Assembly (NCBI RefSeq): GCF_024436375.1
Contig: NZ_JAFMZM010000001.1
Span: 248,001 to 312,000 of the forward strand
Length of the DNA stretch: 64,000 nucleotides
Direction: 5' to 3'
From: Nocardioides astragali
GTDB taxonomy: Bacteria; Actinomycetota; Actinomycetes; Propionibacteriales; Nocardioidaceae
This document shows positions 35,529-43,506 of this stretch, piece after piece. The notes beneath the pieces are model-generated. The model was not told where the DNA came from, searched no databases, and saw only the letters and a program-made list of their open reading frames with translations. Position numbers and translations under genes: made by a program. Every line of letters starts with the position of its first letter. Positions within the stretch are counted from its first letter, which is position 1.

Positions 35529-36547
35529 CCACGCAGCTGTTCATCCAGGACGTGACCCTGCGCGACGGCATGCACGCCGTGCGGCACCGGATCACCCCCG
35601 ACAACGTGGCACGTATCGTGCGAGCCCTCGATGCCGCCGGCGTCGACGCCATCGAGGTCGCGCACGGCGACGGCCTCGCGGGGGGGTCCCTCAACTACGG
35701 CCCGGGCTCCCACACCGACTGGGAGTGGATCGAAGCCGCGGCGCAGAACATCTCTCGTGCCCGACTGACCACGCTCTTGCTGCCCGGGATCGGCACGATC
35801 GAGGAGCTCAAGCACGCTTGCGGGCTGGGCGTGCGCTCGGTCCGGGTCGCCACGCACGCCACAGAGGCCGACGTCTCCGCGCAACACATCACCACAGCCC
35901 GCGAGCTCGGCATGGACGTCTCGGGGTTCTTGATGATGAGCCACATGGCTCCGCCCGCCGAGCTGGCGAAGCAAGCCAAGCTCATGGAGTCGTACGGCGC
36001 GCACTGCGTCTACGTCACCGACTCCGGCGGCCGGCTCACCATGAATGGAGTCCGAGAGCGCGTCACGGCCTACCGCGACGTCCTCGACGACACCACCGAG
36101 ATCGGCATCCACGCCCACGAGAACCTTTCGCTCTCCGTGGCGAACTCGGTCGTGGCTGTCGAGGCCGGCGTGACCCGGGTCGACGCATCCCTCGCTGGGC
36201 ACGGGGCAGGGGCGGGCAACTGTCCCATCGAGCCGTTCATCGCGGTGGCCGATCTCCAGGGCTGGAAGCACGGGTGCGACCTCTTCGCCCTGCAGGACGC
36301 CGCCGATGACATCGTCCGCCCGTTGCAGGACCGACCGGTCCGGGTCGACCGCGAAACGCTCACCCTCGGCTACGCCGGCGTCTACTCCAGCTTCCTGCGT
36401 CATGCAGAGACCGCCTCGCAGCGGTACGGCGTCGACGTACGCGACATCCTCGTCGCAGTGGGGGAGCGCGGGCTTGTCGGCGGGCAGGAGGACATGATCG
36501 TCGACATCGCCCTCGACCTCGCGTCCACCACCCAGCCCGTTGTCTGA
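35525..36547 (+). CDS. 4-hydroxy-2-oxovalerate aldolase, MhpE/BphI/HsaF-like
   Basis: 340 residues, full length. [14 protein letters not shown] at the N-terminus has the catalytic Arg and metal-binding Asp. [15 protein letters not shown] has the HxH metal ligands, and [16 protein letters not shown] follows. It cleaves the 4-hydroxy-2-oxoacid into pyruvate and an aldehyde that is passed to the dehydrogenase. It ends the catabolic cargo, about 275 bases before the distal tRNA-like repeat. Confidence 0.95.
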   Translation: MTTQLFIQDVTLRDGMHAVRHRITPDNVARIVRALDAAGVDAIEVAHGDGLAGGSLNYGPGSHTDWEWIEAAAQNISRARLTTLLLPGIGTIEELKHACGLGVRSVRVATHATEADVSAQHITTARELGMDVSGFLMMSHMAPPAELAKQAKLMESYGAHCVYVTDSGGRLTMNGVRERVTAYRDVLDDTTEIGIHAHENLSLSVANSVVAVEAGVTRVDASLAGHGAGAGNCPIEPFIAVADLQGWKHGCDLFALQDAADDIVRPLQDRPVRVDRETLTLGYAGVYSSFLRHAETASQRYGVDVRDILVAVGERGLVGGQEDMIVDIALDLASTTQPVV

Positions 36548-36821
36548 CGCAGAGGTCTGATCGCGGACGCGCCGAGTGCCGGTCAGAGGTGCGCCTGCCA
36601 CGTGCTCGCCTGAGTGCCCTGGGTGAGCGCGTATGGCCGAGAACCCAGCGGATACCACTAAGTCAGCAGAAACGAAGTCCGAAGACCGTCGAGATGTTCC
36701 GATGCGATGAGGTAGCGTCGACGGCCAGAAGCGATCAGATCCCTTGCAGGGCTGCAGATCGAGCGGTCTTGGGTCGAGAGCCATCGAGATTCGTCGAGGA
36801 CTCCGGGAGCCCCGTCCTTCA
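36548..36821. other. Non-coding stretch before the distal attachment site
   Basis: About 270 bases with no convincing gene. Its base composition is somewhat lower in G+C than the flanks. Nothing else recognisable was seen; it ends in the tRNA-like repeat. Confidence 0.45.
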
Positions 36822-36859
36822 GAGAAGGTCAGTGGTTCGGATCCCCTCAGCTCCACCAC
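36822..36859 (+). repeat. Degenerate tRNA-Ala 3'-end copy, putative attR
   Basis: These 38 bases match the tRNA-Ala segment 4580-4617 at 36 positions. The two differences are at 36833 (T for G, which breaks the T stem) and 36840 (G for A in the T loop). No 5' half of a tRNA precedes it, so it is not a gene. With the integrase next to the intact tRNA, it marks the likely far end of the island. Confidence 0.75.
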
Positions 36860-36882
36860 AGTGATCTCGCATGAGATCCCGG

Positions 36883-36914
36883 ACAGCCCGGACCCACTTC
36901 AGGGTCCGGGCTGT
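36883..36914. terminator. Hairpin terminator just beyond the distal repeat
   Basis: Perfect 13-bp stem ACAGCCCGGACCC (36883-36895) with complement 36902-36914 and a 6-base loop. It lies 23 bases after the tRNA-like copy, where a tRNA terminator would be. It may be the original terminator of the tRNA-Ala gene displaced by the insertion. It can also end the ROK kinase transcript on the minus strand. Confidence 0.75.
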
Positions 36915-36948
36915 TGCTCATTTCCGGGGTCGGACGGGTCGGAGCCCG

Positions 36949-38052
36949 TCACATCAGACGTCGGCGACTGCCAAGGGGTGCGGCGGTTCTGGGTACGCGC
37001 GCGTCGCGCCTGTCTGCGCGTCGGGTTCTCCGACGCGCCCTGCGTGCCGCCGAGCGGGCCATGTCGGCCGCGCCGATGAAGCCGGCCTCCGGCCCCAGCG
37101 CCGCCACGACGATTTCCGGTTCGGTCCGGTGGCCGCGTCCAGTGAGTGCCTTTGAGAAGGCCAGACGAGTAGGACCCAGCAGCAGGTCGCCGGCATCGGA
37201 CAAGCCGCCGCCGATGACGATGCATGACGGGTCGAACGCCGCAGTCAAGCCTGCCAGTCCCACGCCCAGCCACTCCCCGATGTCGCTCAGCAGCTCGAGC
37301 GACAGCGGGTCACCGTTGCGCGCCTCCTGGGTGACCTGCGGACCGGTGAGTCGGGCAGGGTCGCCGTCGACGAGCTCCCGAAGCCGGTGAGCGAGCGGCG
37401 AGCCGTTCGAGATCAGCTCGCGTGCGTCGCGCAACAAGGCCGTCCCGGAGGCGTACTGCTCCCAACACCCGCGGTTGCCACATTCGCAGCGGTGTCCGGT
37501 GGGCACCATCTGCATGTGGCCGAACTCTCCGGCCATCCCGTTGCTGCCCCGGAACACTTTGTTGTCGATGATCAGTGCGCCCCCGATGCCCGTGCCGAGC
37601 GTGATGCACACCACGAATCGATGGCCCCTGGCAGCCCCGTAGAGGCACTCGGCGACCCCGGCCGTGTTCGCATCATTGTCGACCACGACGGGAAGACGTA
37701 CTCGCTCCGCGATAGCAGATTGGAGGGGCTCGCGGCGCCAGTTCAGGTGGGGGGAGAACATGACCACCCTGCGAGTCGCGTCCACGAATCCAGCGGCACC
37801 GATGCCCACCGCTGCGATCTCGTGCGTACGCCGAAGGTCCTGGACGACGGACACGATCGAGTCTTCGACCAGCTGGACGTCGTGGCCCGGCGTGGGAACC
37901 TGGCGCCTCGCCAGCACCTTCCCGTGGGGGTCGACGACGCCCGCGAGGATCTTCGTCCCCCCGATGTCCACCCCGATGGTCGACGCCTCCGCGCGGAACA
38001 GGATGGATCGGCGAGGAGGGGTCTCTGGCACGGCGATCAGCCTAGTCCGCAC
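36949..38052 (-). CDS. ROK-family sugar kinase, glucokinase-like
   Basis: 367 residues. Phosphate motif IGVDIGGTKILAGVVD, DNDANTAGVAE with catalytic Asp, TLGTGIGGALIIDN, and the ROK zinc signature GHRCECGNRGCWEQYASG are all present, and GGGLSDAGDLLL follows. It phosphorylates a hexose with ATP in the cytoplasm. The last 40 or so residues are Arg-rich and extend past the usual family end. No DNA-binding domain is present, so it is an enzyme rather than a ROK repressor. It lies downstream of the GntR regulator on the same strand, 13 bases apart. Confidence 0.85.
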   Translation of the reverse strand: MRTRLIAVPETPPRRSILFRAEASTIGVDIGGTKILAGVVDPHGKVLARRQVPTPGHDVQLVEDSIVSVVQDLRRTHEIAAVGIGAAGFVDATRRVVMFSPHLNWRREPLQSAIAERVRLPVVVDNDANTAGVAECLYGAARGHRFVVCITLGTGIGGALIIDNKVFRGSNGMAGEFGHMQMVPTGHRCECGNRGCWEQYASGTALLRDARELISNGSPLAHRLRELVDGDPARLTGPQVTQEARNGDPLSLELLSDIGEWLGVGLAGLTAAFDPSCIVIGGGLSDAGDLLLGPTRLAFSKALTGRGHRTEPEIVVAALGPEAGFIGAADMARSAARRARRRTRRADRRDARVPRTAAPLGSRRRLM

Positions 38053-38065
38053 GCTCGCGCGGCGC

Positions 38066-38806
38066 TCAGCGCTCGACCAGGGTCACCTCGAACGAGTACG
38101 ACTCCGGGCGGTAGCAGTGGTCGCCGTACTCGATGGCCAACCCGGAGTCGGCGTACGCCGTCCGCTGCATCGTCAGCACCGCGTCGTTCTTGCGGCGGCC
38201 GAGCAACCGCGCCTCGTGCGTCGTCGCGCCGCGGGCGCCGATCCGCTGTCGGGCGATCTGGACGTGCGTCCCGGCGTCCCGGATGAGCTGGTAGAGCCCG
38301 CCGCCCTCGAGCTCCTCATCGGTCGGCGACACCACGTTCGCGGGGAGCCAGTTGCGGAGCACCGCCAGGGGCTCGTCGTCGGCCAGTCGGAGCCGCTCCA
38401 GGTGGAGCACCTCATCGCCCTCGGCGATCCCGAGCTCGTCGGCGACCTCGGCCGCGGCCGGCTCCAGCACGTTGAGCAGCACCTTGGTGGCGGGCTGCTG
38501 GCCGGAGGTCCGCAGGTCGTCGTACAGGCTGGTGAGCTCCAGCTCTCGGTGCACGCGGCCGTGGACGACCTGGGTGCCCACCCCTCGCTTGCGGACCAGC
38601 AGCCCCTTGTCGACGAGCTCCTGGATCGCGCGCCGCATCGTGGGTCGGCTGAGCCCGAGCTGGTCGGCCAGGGAGATCTCGTTGTCGAGCTTGAATCCGG
38701 GCGACACCTCACCGCTCGCGATCGCCTCCTCGAGCTGCTTGGCGACCTGGTAGTAGAGCGGGACTGGGCTGCGTCGATCGACCGTCAGCCGCAAGTGTTC
38801 AGCCAT
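38066..38806 (-). CDS. GntR/UTRA-family regulator of the inositol operon
   Basis: 246 residues: an N-terminal winged helix (VPLYYQVAKQLEEAIASGEV, LADQLGLSRPTMRRAIQELVDKGLL) and a C-terminal UTRA ligand domain (VLHLERLRLADDEPLAVLRNWLP, MQRTAYADSGLAIEYGDHCYR). It is divergent from the inositol operon. In actinobacteria, inositol repressors (IolR) are of the GntR class, so this is the likely repressor, released by an inositol-derived ligand. The gap between them holds TGTC/GACA repeats overlapping the promoter. Confidence 0.87.
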   Translation of the reverse strand: MAEHLRLTVDRRSPVPLYYQVAKQLEEAIASGEVSPGFKLDNEISLADQLGLSRPTMRRAIQELVDKGLLVRKRGVGTQVVHGRVHRELELTSLYDDLRTSGQQPATKVLLNVLEPAAAEVADELGIAEGDEVLHLERLRLADDEPLAVLRNWLPANVVSPTDEELEGGGLYQLIRDAGTHVQIARQRIGARGATTHEARLLGRRKNDAVLTMQRTAYADSGLAIEYGDHCYRPESYSFEVTLVER

Positions 38807-38833
38807 GGCGCTGATCCTACCGAGCGAGCGACC

Positions 38834-38897
38834 GAATGTCGGAAAGACAGAATGTCAAGACAAAGTGTTGACAGCCCTGCGAGCCGAGGACTAGAAA
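38834..38897 (+). promoter_or_regulatory. Inositol operon promoter with TGTC/GACA operator repeats
   Basis: A consensus -35 box TTGACA (38868-38873) and a -10-like TAGAAA (38892-38897) are 18 bases apart. Directly upstream and overlapping the -35 box are repeated TGTC and GACA words between 38837 and 38873, including the palindrome TGTCAAGACA. Repressor binding there would block the polymerase. Regulator assignment is inference from position. Confidence 0.68.
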
Positions 38898-38936
38898 GAG
38901 CCTTGTAACCCCCATCACATCTGGAAAGGTCCATCC

Positions 38937-39938
38937 ATGCGGATTGGATTCCTCGGCGTGGGGCGGATCGGTGCCAGTCACGCCGCCGTCGTCGCCCGTC
39001 ACGAGCTGGTGACGTCCCTGGTCGTCGCTGACGCCGACTCGGCCCGAGCGCGCGCCGTCGCCGACGAGCTGGGCGCGGAGAGCGTGGCCGACGCGGCCGC
39101 GGTCCTCGCGGCCGGCGTCGACGCGATCGTCGTCGCGACCGCCACCGACAGCCACGCCGAGCTGATCGCCGCCGGCGCGCGCGCCGGGGTCCCCGTCTTC
39201 TGCGAGAAGCCGGTGGCGCTCGACGTGCCGGGCACCCTCCGGGTGTTGGACGAGGTGCGCGCGGCAGGCACTCCGGTTCAGATCGGCTTCCAGCGCCGGT
39301 TCGACGCGGGTTATGTCGCCGCGCGTGACGCGGTGCAGGGCGGCCGCCTGGGCGAGCTGCGCAGGGTGCACGCTGTCACGGCCGACCCGGCGCCCCCGCA
39401 CGCGTCGTACATCCCCACGAGCGGTGGGATCTACCGCGACTGCCTGATCCACGACTTCGACATCGTCCGCTGGGTGACCGGCCGTGAGGTGGTCGACGTG
39501 ACCGCTCGCGGCGTCAATCGGGGGGCGAGGTTCTTCGGCGAGGCCGGTGACGTGGACGAGACGGTCGCGATGCTGACCCTCGATGACGACACCCTTGTGA
39601 CCTTGCACGGTTCGCGCTACAACGGCGCCGGATACGACGTGCGGATGGAGATCGCCGGCACCGACGCGACGATCGCGGTCGGACTCGACGATCACACCGC
39701 GCTGCGTTCGGCCGAGCCGGGCGTCGAGTTCCCGCCCGGCACTCCCAACCCCACGTTCTGGGAGCGTTTCGCCGACGCCTACGTGGCCGAGATCAACGCA
39801 TTCGTCGAAGTGGTCCGCGGCGAGCGTCCGAGCCCGTGCTCGGTCGAGGAGGCCCTGGAGGCGTTGTACGTCGCCGAGGCCGCGACCCTGTCGCGGCTCG
39901 AGGGCCGGCGCGTCGAGATCGCGGAGGTGCGCAAGTGA
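38937..39938 (+). CDS. iolG: Inositol 2-dehydrogenase IolG (first copy)
   Basis: 333 residues. N-terminal NAD-binding IGFLGVGRIGASHA, the catalytic-lysine motif CEKPVALD (about residues 90-97), and SGGIYRDCLIHDFDIVRWVTG with the active-site Asp/His region fit the Gfo/Idh/MocA family, inositol dehydrogenase branch. It oxidises myo-inositol to 2-keto-myo-inositol, the first step. First gene of the operon; GTGA overlap with the next gene. Confidence 0.92.
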   Translation: MRIGFLGVGRIGASHAAVVARHELVTSLVVADADSARARAVADELGAESVADAAAVLAAGVDAIVVATATDSHAELIAAGARAGVPVFCEKPVALDVPGTLRVLDEVRAAGTPVQIGFQRRFDAGYVAARDAVQGGRLGELRRVHAVTADPAPPHASYIPTSGGIYRDCLIHDFDIVRWVTGREVVDVTARGVNRGARFFGEAGDVDETVAMLTLDDDTLVTLHGSRYNGAGYDVRMEIAGTDATIAVGLDDHTALRSAEPGVEFPPGTPNPTFWERFADAYVAEINAFVEVVRGERPSPCSVEEALEALYVAEAATLSRLEGRRVEIAEVRK

Positions 39939-40816
39939 CCACGGCACTGCAGTCCCGCATCGCGGGGGCGCCGATCTCCTGGGGAGTGTGCGAGGTGCCC
40001 GGGTGGGGGCACCAGATGGCACCGGACCGGGTGTTGCGCGAGATGGCCGACCTCGGCCTCGCCGCCACCGAGTTCGGACCCGACGGCTTCCTGCCGGCCG
40101 ACCCGCAGCAGGCGGCCGACCTCCTCGCCGCCCACGGGATGCGTGCCGTCGGCGGCTTCGTCCCGGCCGTGCTGTTCGACGCTGCACGCGATCCACTGCC
40201 CGAGGTCGAGCGGGCCCTGGCCCACTTCCGGGCCGCTGACGCGACCAGCCTGGTGCTGGCCGCAGCCTCTGGCGCCGATGGGTACGACGCCAGGCCAGTC
40301 CTCGACGAGGCGCAGTGGGAGGTGCTCGTGACCAATCTCGACCGGATCCGGGACGTCGCCGGCGAGCAAGGGATCGAGGCCACCCTCCACCCGCATGTAG
40401 GGACGATCGTCGAGAACGCCGAGGAGGTCGACCGAGTGCTCAACGGGAGCACGATCGGTCTCACCCTGGACACCGGCCACCTGCTCGTGGGTGGCGCCGA
40501 CCCCGTCGCGATCACCCGGACAGCCACCGACCGCATCCGCCACACCCACCTCAAGGACGTGCGCGCGGACGTCGCCGAGCGCGTCCGCAAACGTGAGCTG
40601 ACCTACACCGACGGAGTGCGGCAGGGCCTGTACGTGCCGCTCGGACAGGGTGATGTCGACGTCGCCGCGATCGTCCGGACCCTCGAGGACGCCGGCTACC
40701 AGGGCTGGTACGTCATGGAGCAGGACACGATCCTCGACGCCGAGCCGCAAGCTGTCGCCGGTCCGGTCGCCGACGTGCGCACCGGCTTGGACTTCCTCAC
40801 CGGAGTGACCGCGTGA
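39935..40816 (+). CDS. iolE: Inosose dehydratase IolE
   Basis: 293 residues, GTG start overlapping the iolG stop. AP endonuclease-like TIM barrel: the start APISWGVCEVPGWGHQM, LHPHVGTIVENAEEVDRVL, LTLDTGHLLVGG, and the characteristic THLKDVRADVAERVRKREL with FxDGVRxG-like TYTDGVRQGLYVPLGQGDVD. This last block is typical of IolE, which dehydrates 2-keto-myo-inositol. Second step of the pathway in the correct operon context. Confidence 0.9.
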   Translation: MTTALQSRIAGAPISWGVCEVPGWGHQMAPDRVLREMADLGLAATEFGPDGFLPADPQQAADLLAAHGMRAVGGFVPAVLFDAARDPLPEVERALAHFRAADATSLVLAAASGADGYDARPVLDEAQWEVLVTNLDRIRDVAGEQGIEATLHPHVGTIVENAEEVDRVLNGSTIGLTLDTGHLLVGGADPVAITRTATDRIRHTHLKDVRADVAERVRKRELTYTDGVRQGLYVPLGQGDVDVAAIVRTLEDAGYQGWYVMEQDTILDAEPQAVAGPVADVRTGLDFLTGVTA

Positions 40817-41760
40817 ACCACGAGGTCATCACCATGGGCCGGGTCGGCGTGGACATCTACCCCGAGCAGATCGGCCTGCCGCTGGAGGACGTCGTCTCCT
40901 TCGCCAAGTACCTCGGTGGCAGTGCCACCAACGTCGCGGTGGCCGCAGCCCGGCACGGCCGGCGTTCGGCGGTCATCACGCGCACCGGCGAGGACGCGTT
41001 CGGCCGCTTCGTGCACAAGGCACTCGCAGGCTTCGGCGTCAGCGACGAGTACGTCACGGCGGTCCCGACCTGGCCGACGCCGGTCACGTTCTGCGAGATC
41101 TTCCCGCCCGACGACTTCCCTCTCTACTTCTACCGGACCCCCACCGCGCCCGACCTCCAGATCCGCGCCGACGAGCTCGACCTCGACGCGATCCGGGACG
41201 CCGACCTCTTCTGGGTCACCGTCACCGGCCTCTGCCAGGAGCCGAGCAGGGAGGCGACGCTGGCCGCGCTCGAGGCACGCGGCCGACGCGGCATCACGGT
41301 GCTCGACCTCGACTACCGGCCGATGTTCTGGGCCAGTCCCGAGGAGGCCACCGAGCAGGTCGCCCGCGCCCTCGAGCACGTCACCGTCGCCGTCGGCAAC
41401 CGCGAGGAGTGCGCAGTTGCCGTGGGCGAGACGGAGCCGGCGGCCGCCGCCCAAGCGCTGCGGGACCGCGGGGTCGACGTGGCGATCGTGAAGCAGGGGC
41501 CCAAGGGCGTTCATGCGGTGGATGACGACGGACCGGTCGACGTACCGCCCGTCCCAGTCGAGGTGGTCAACGGCCTCGGGGCCGGCGACGCCTTCGGCGG
41601 CGCGCTCTGCCACGGCCTGCTCTCTGGATGGCAGCTGGGCCGGACCATCCGGTTCGCCAACGCGGCCGGGGCGATCGTGGCCGGCCAGCTGGCGTGCTCG
41701 GACGCCATGCCGACGACCAGTGAGGTCGAGGCTGTTCTCGGGGAGGTTCTCGATGTCTGA
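40813..41760 (+). CDS. iolC: 5-dehydro-2-deoxygluconokinase IolC
   Basis: 315 residues, GTG start overlapping iolE by 4 bases. PfkB sugar kinase: MGRVGVDIYPEQIGLPLEDV at the N-terminus (inositol kinase type), KYLGGSATNVAVAAARHG, and ATP/catalytic motif NGLGAGDAFGGALCHG (about residues 252-267, catalytic Asp near 259). It phosphorylates 2-deoxy-5-keto-gluconate with ATP. Confidence 0.94.
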   Translation: MNHEVITMGRVGVDIYPEQIGLPLEDVVSFAKYLGGSATNVAVAAARHGRRSAVITRTGEDAFGRFVHKALAGFGVSDEYVTAVPTWPTPVTFCEIFPPDDFPLYFYRTPTAPDLQIRADELDLDAIRDADLFWVTVTGLCQEPSREATLAALEARGRRGITVLDLDYRPMFWASPEEATEQVARALEHVTVAVGNREECAVAVGETEPAAAAQALRDRGVDVAIVKQGPKGVHAVDDDGPVDVPPVPVEVVNGLGAGDAFGGALCHGLLSGWQLGRTIRFANAAGAIVAGQLACSDAMPTTSEVEAVLGEVLDV

Positions 41761-42649
41761 CTACATGACCGCGACCAGCGAGGAGCTGGTGCGGGCGGTG
41801 ACGTCCACCCGGCTCCAGGATCCCGGGGCGATCGCGGCGGCCGCGGCCGGGCGCACGCGTCGCGCCTCGCTGGTCGGCGAGAGCGGGCGGCTGATGATCA
41901 TCGCAGCCGACCATCCCGCCCGGGGTGCGCTGCGCGTGGGCGAGGACCCCCTCGCGATGGCTGACCGGGGAGAGCTGCTGCGCCGGCTCGCCATCGCCCT
42001 CAGCCGCCCCGGCGTCGACGGCTTCCTCGGCACGGCCGACATGGTCGACGACCTGCTGCTGATGGGAGCGCTCGACGACAAGGTCGTCCTCGGCTCGATG
42101 AACCGCGGTGGCCTCGCCGGGACGGCCTTCGAGATCGACGACCGGATGACCGCCTACGACGCGGCGACCATCTCCGCGATGGGCTACGACGGCGGCAAGA
42201 TGCTCACCCGCATCGACCCCGACGACCCCGCCACCGTGGCGACCCTCGAGGCGTGCGCTCGCGCCGTCACCGACCTGGCGTCGCACCACCTGATGGCGAT
42301 GGTCGAGCCGTTCATCTCGCACCGGGTCGGGGGGCGGGTGCGCAACGACCTCAGCCCGGAGGCCGTGATCCGATCGGCCACCGTGGCCGCCGGGCTGGGC
42401 ACGACGTCAGCGCACACCTGGCTCAAGCTGCCGGTCGTGGACGACATGGAGAGGGTTGCCGCGGCCACCACGCTCCCGGTGATGCTGCTCGGCGGTGAGG
42501 CGAGCGTCGACCAGCCGGAGACGTTCGAGCGCTGGCAGCGTGCGCTCAAGCAGCCCACGGTGGTCGGCATGATCGTCGGCCGTGCGCTGCTCTACCCGCC
42601 CGACGGCGACGTCGCCGCCGCGGTCGACCGGACCGTGGAGCTGCTGTGA
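41753..42649 (+). CDS. Cgl0159-family (beta/alpha)8 protein, probable aldolase of inositol catabolism
   Basis: 298 residues, ATG 8 bases inside iolC. It has a class I aldolase-like barrel with MIIAADHPARGALRVGEDP, SMNRGGLAGTAFEIDDRMTAYD, HLMAMVEPFISHR and THTWLKLP-like SAHTWLKLPVVDDM (possible Schiff-base Lys in LKLP). The family is a regular member of actinobacterial inositol clusters. It is the best candidate for the phospho-sugar aldolase step (the role of IolJ), since no other aldolase is in the operon. This role is inferred. Confidence 0.85.
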   Translation: MSDYMTATSEELVRAVTSTRLQDPGAIAAAAAGRTRRASLVGESGRLMIIAADHPARGALRVGEDPLAMADRGELLRRLAIALSRPGVDGFLGTADMVDDLLLMGALDDKVVLGSMNRGGLAGTAFEIDDRMTAYDAATISAMGYDGGKMLTRIDPDDPATVATLEACARAVTDLASHHLMAMVEPFISHRVGGRVRNDLSPEAVIRSATVAAGLGTTSAHTWLKLPVVDDMERVAAATTLPVMLLGGEASVDQPETFERWQRALKQPTVVGMIVGRALLYPPDGDVAAAVDRTVELL

Positions 42650-43506
42650 GTGCGCGCCACCTCCCTGCGGCCACCGCCGTGAGCCCCGCCGACGCGGGCT
42701 GGACCTACAGCGGTCTCCGCGTCGTCTCCTTGGCGCGGGGCGAGCACCACACGCTCGCCACCGGCGAGGAGGAGATGCTCGTGCTGCCGCTGTCAGGCGG
42801 CTGCGTCGTGGAGTGCGACGGCGAGATCATCGAGCTCGAGGGGCGCACGAGCGTGTTCAGCCGGGTCAGCGACTTCGCGTACGTCCCCCGGGACGCCGAG
42901 GTGACGGTCCGCTCTGCCGCCGGCGGCCGGTTCGCCCTCCCGTCCGCGCGGTGCGAGCGCCGCCTGCCGGTGCGGCACGCGAAGGCGGAGGACGTCTCCG
43001 TCGAGCTCCGCGGCGCCGGCATCTGCAGCCGTCAGGTCAACAACGTCGCCGCGGCCCACACGTTCGAGTGCGACCGCCTGATCGTGGTCGAGGTGCTCAC
43101 GCCGGCGGGCAACTGGTCGTCGTACCCGCCCCACAAGCACGACGAGGACCGGCCCGGCGTCGAGAGCGTGCTCGAGGAGATCTACTACTACGAGGTCGCC
43201 GACGGCCCGGACGGACCGGGGGTGGCCTACCAGCGCGTGTACGGGACGGACGACCGGCCGGCGGACCTGCTCGCAGAGGTGCGGACCGGCGACGTCGTCA
43301 CCATCCCGCACGGCTGGCATGGGCCGTCGATGGCGGCGCCCGGCTACGACCTCTACTACCTGAACGTGATGGCGGGGCCGGCCGCCGAGCGCGCCTGGCT
43401 GATCTGTGACGACCCGGAACATGCCTGGGTGCGCGACACCTGGGAGGGCGCGGCGGTCGACCCGCGCCTCCCACTGACCACGACCGACGAGAGGATCACA
43501 CGATGA
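42646..43506 (+). CDS. iolB: 5-deoxy-glucuronate isomerase IolB
   Basis: 286 residues, GTG start overlapping the previous stop. Bicupin fold; the metal site segment PPHKHDEDRPGVESVLEEIYYYE carries two His and a Glu, and the later GDVVTIPHGWHGPS has further His. It isomerises 5-deoxy-glucuronate to 2-deoxy-5-keto-gluconate. 4-base overlap with iolD downstream. Confidence 0.95.
   Translation: MSARHLPAATAVSPADAGWTYSGLRVVSLARGEHHTLATGEEEMLVLPLSGGCVVECDGEIIELEGRTSVFSRVSDFAYVPRDAEVTVRSAAGGRFALPSARCERRLPVRHAKAEDVSVELRGAGICSRQVNNVAAAHTFECDRLIVVEVLTPAGNWSSYPPHKHDEDRPGVESVLEEIYYYEVADGPDGPGVAYQRVYGTDDRPADLLAEVRTGDVVTIPHGWHGPSMAAPGYDLYYLNVMAGPAAERAWLICDDPEHAWVRDTWEGAAVDPRLPLTTTDERITR

Noticed and set aside
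35438..36859. Long minus-strand frame starting in the distal tRNA-like repeat
   Set aside because: It runs antisense to the clear aldolase gene, and its start is the antisense of the tRNA-end copy. No family resemblance.
36822..36859. Second tRNA-Ala gene
   Set aside because: Only the 3' half is present, the T stem is broken by a G-to-T change, and no 5' acceptor or D arm precedes it.
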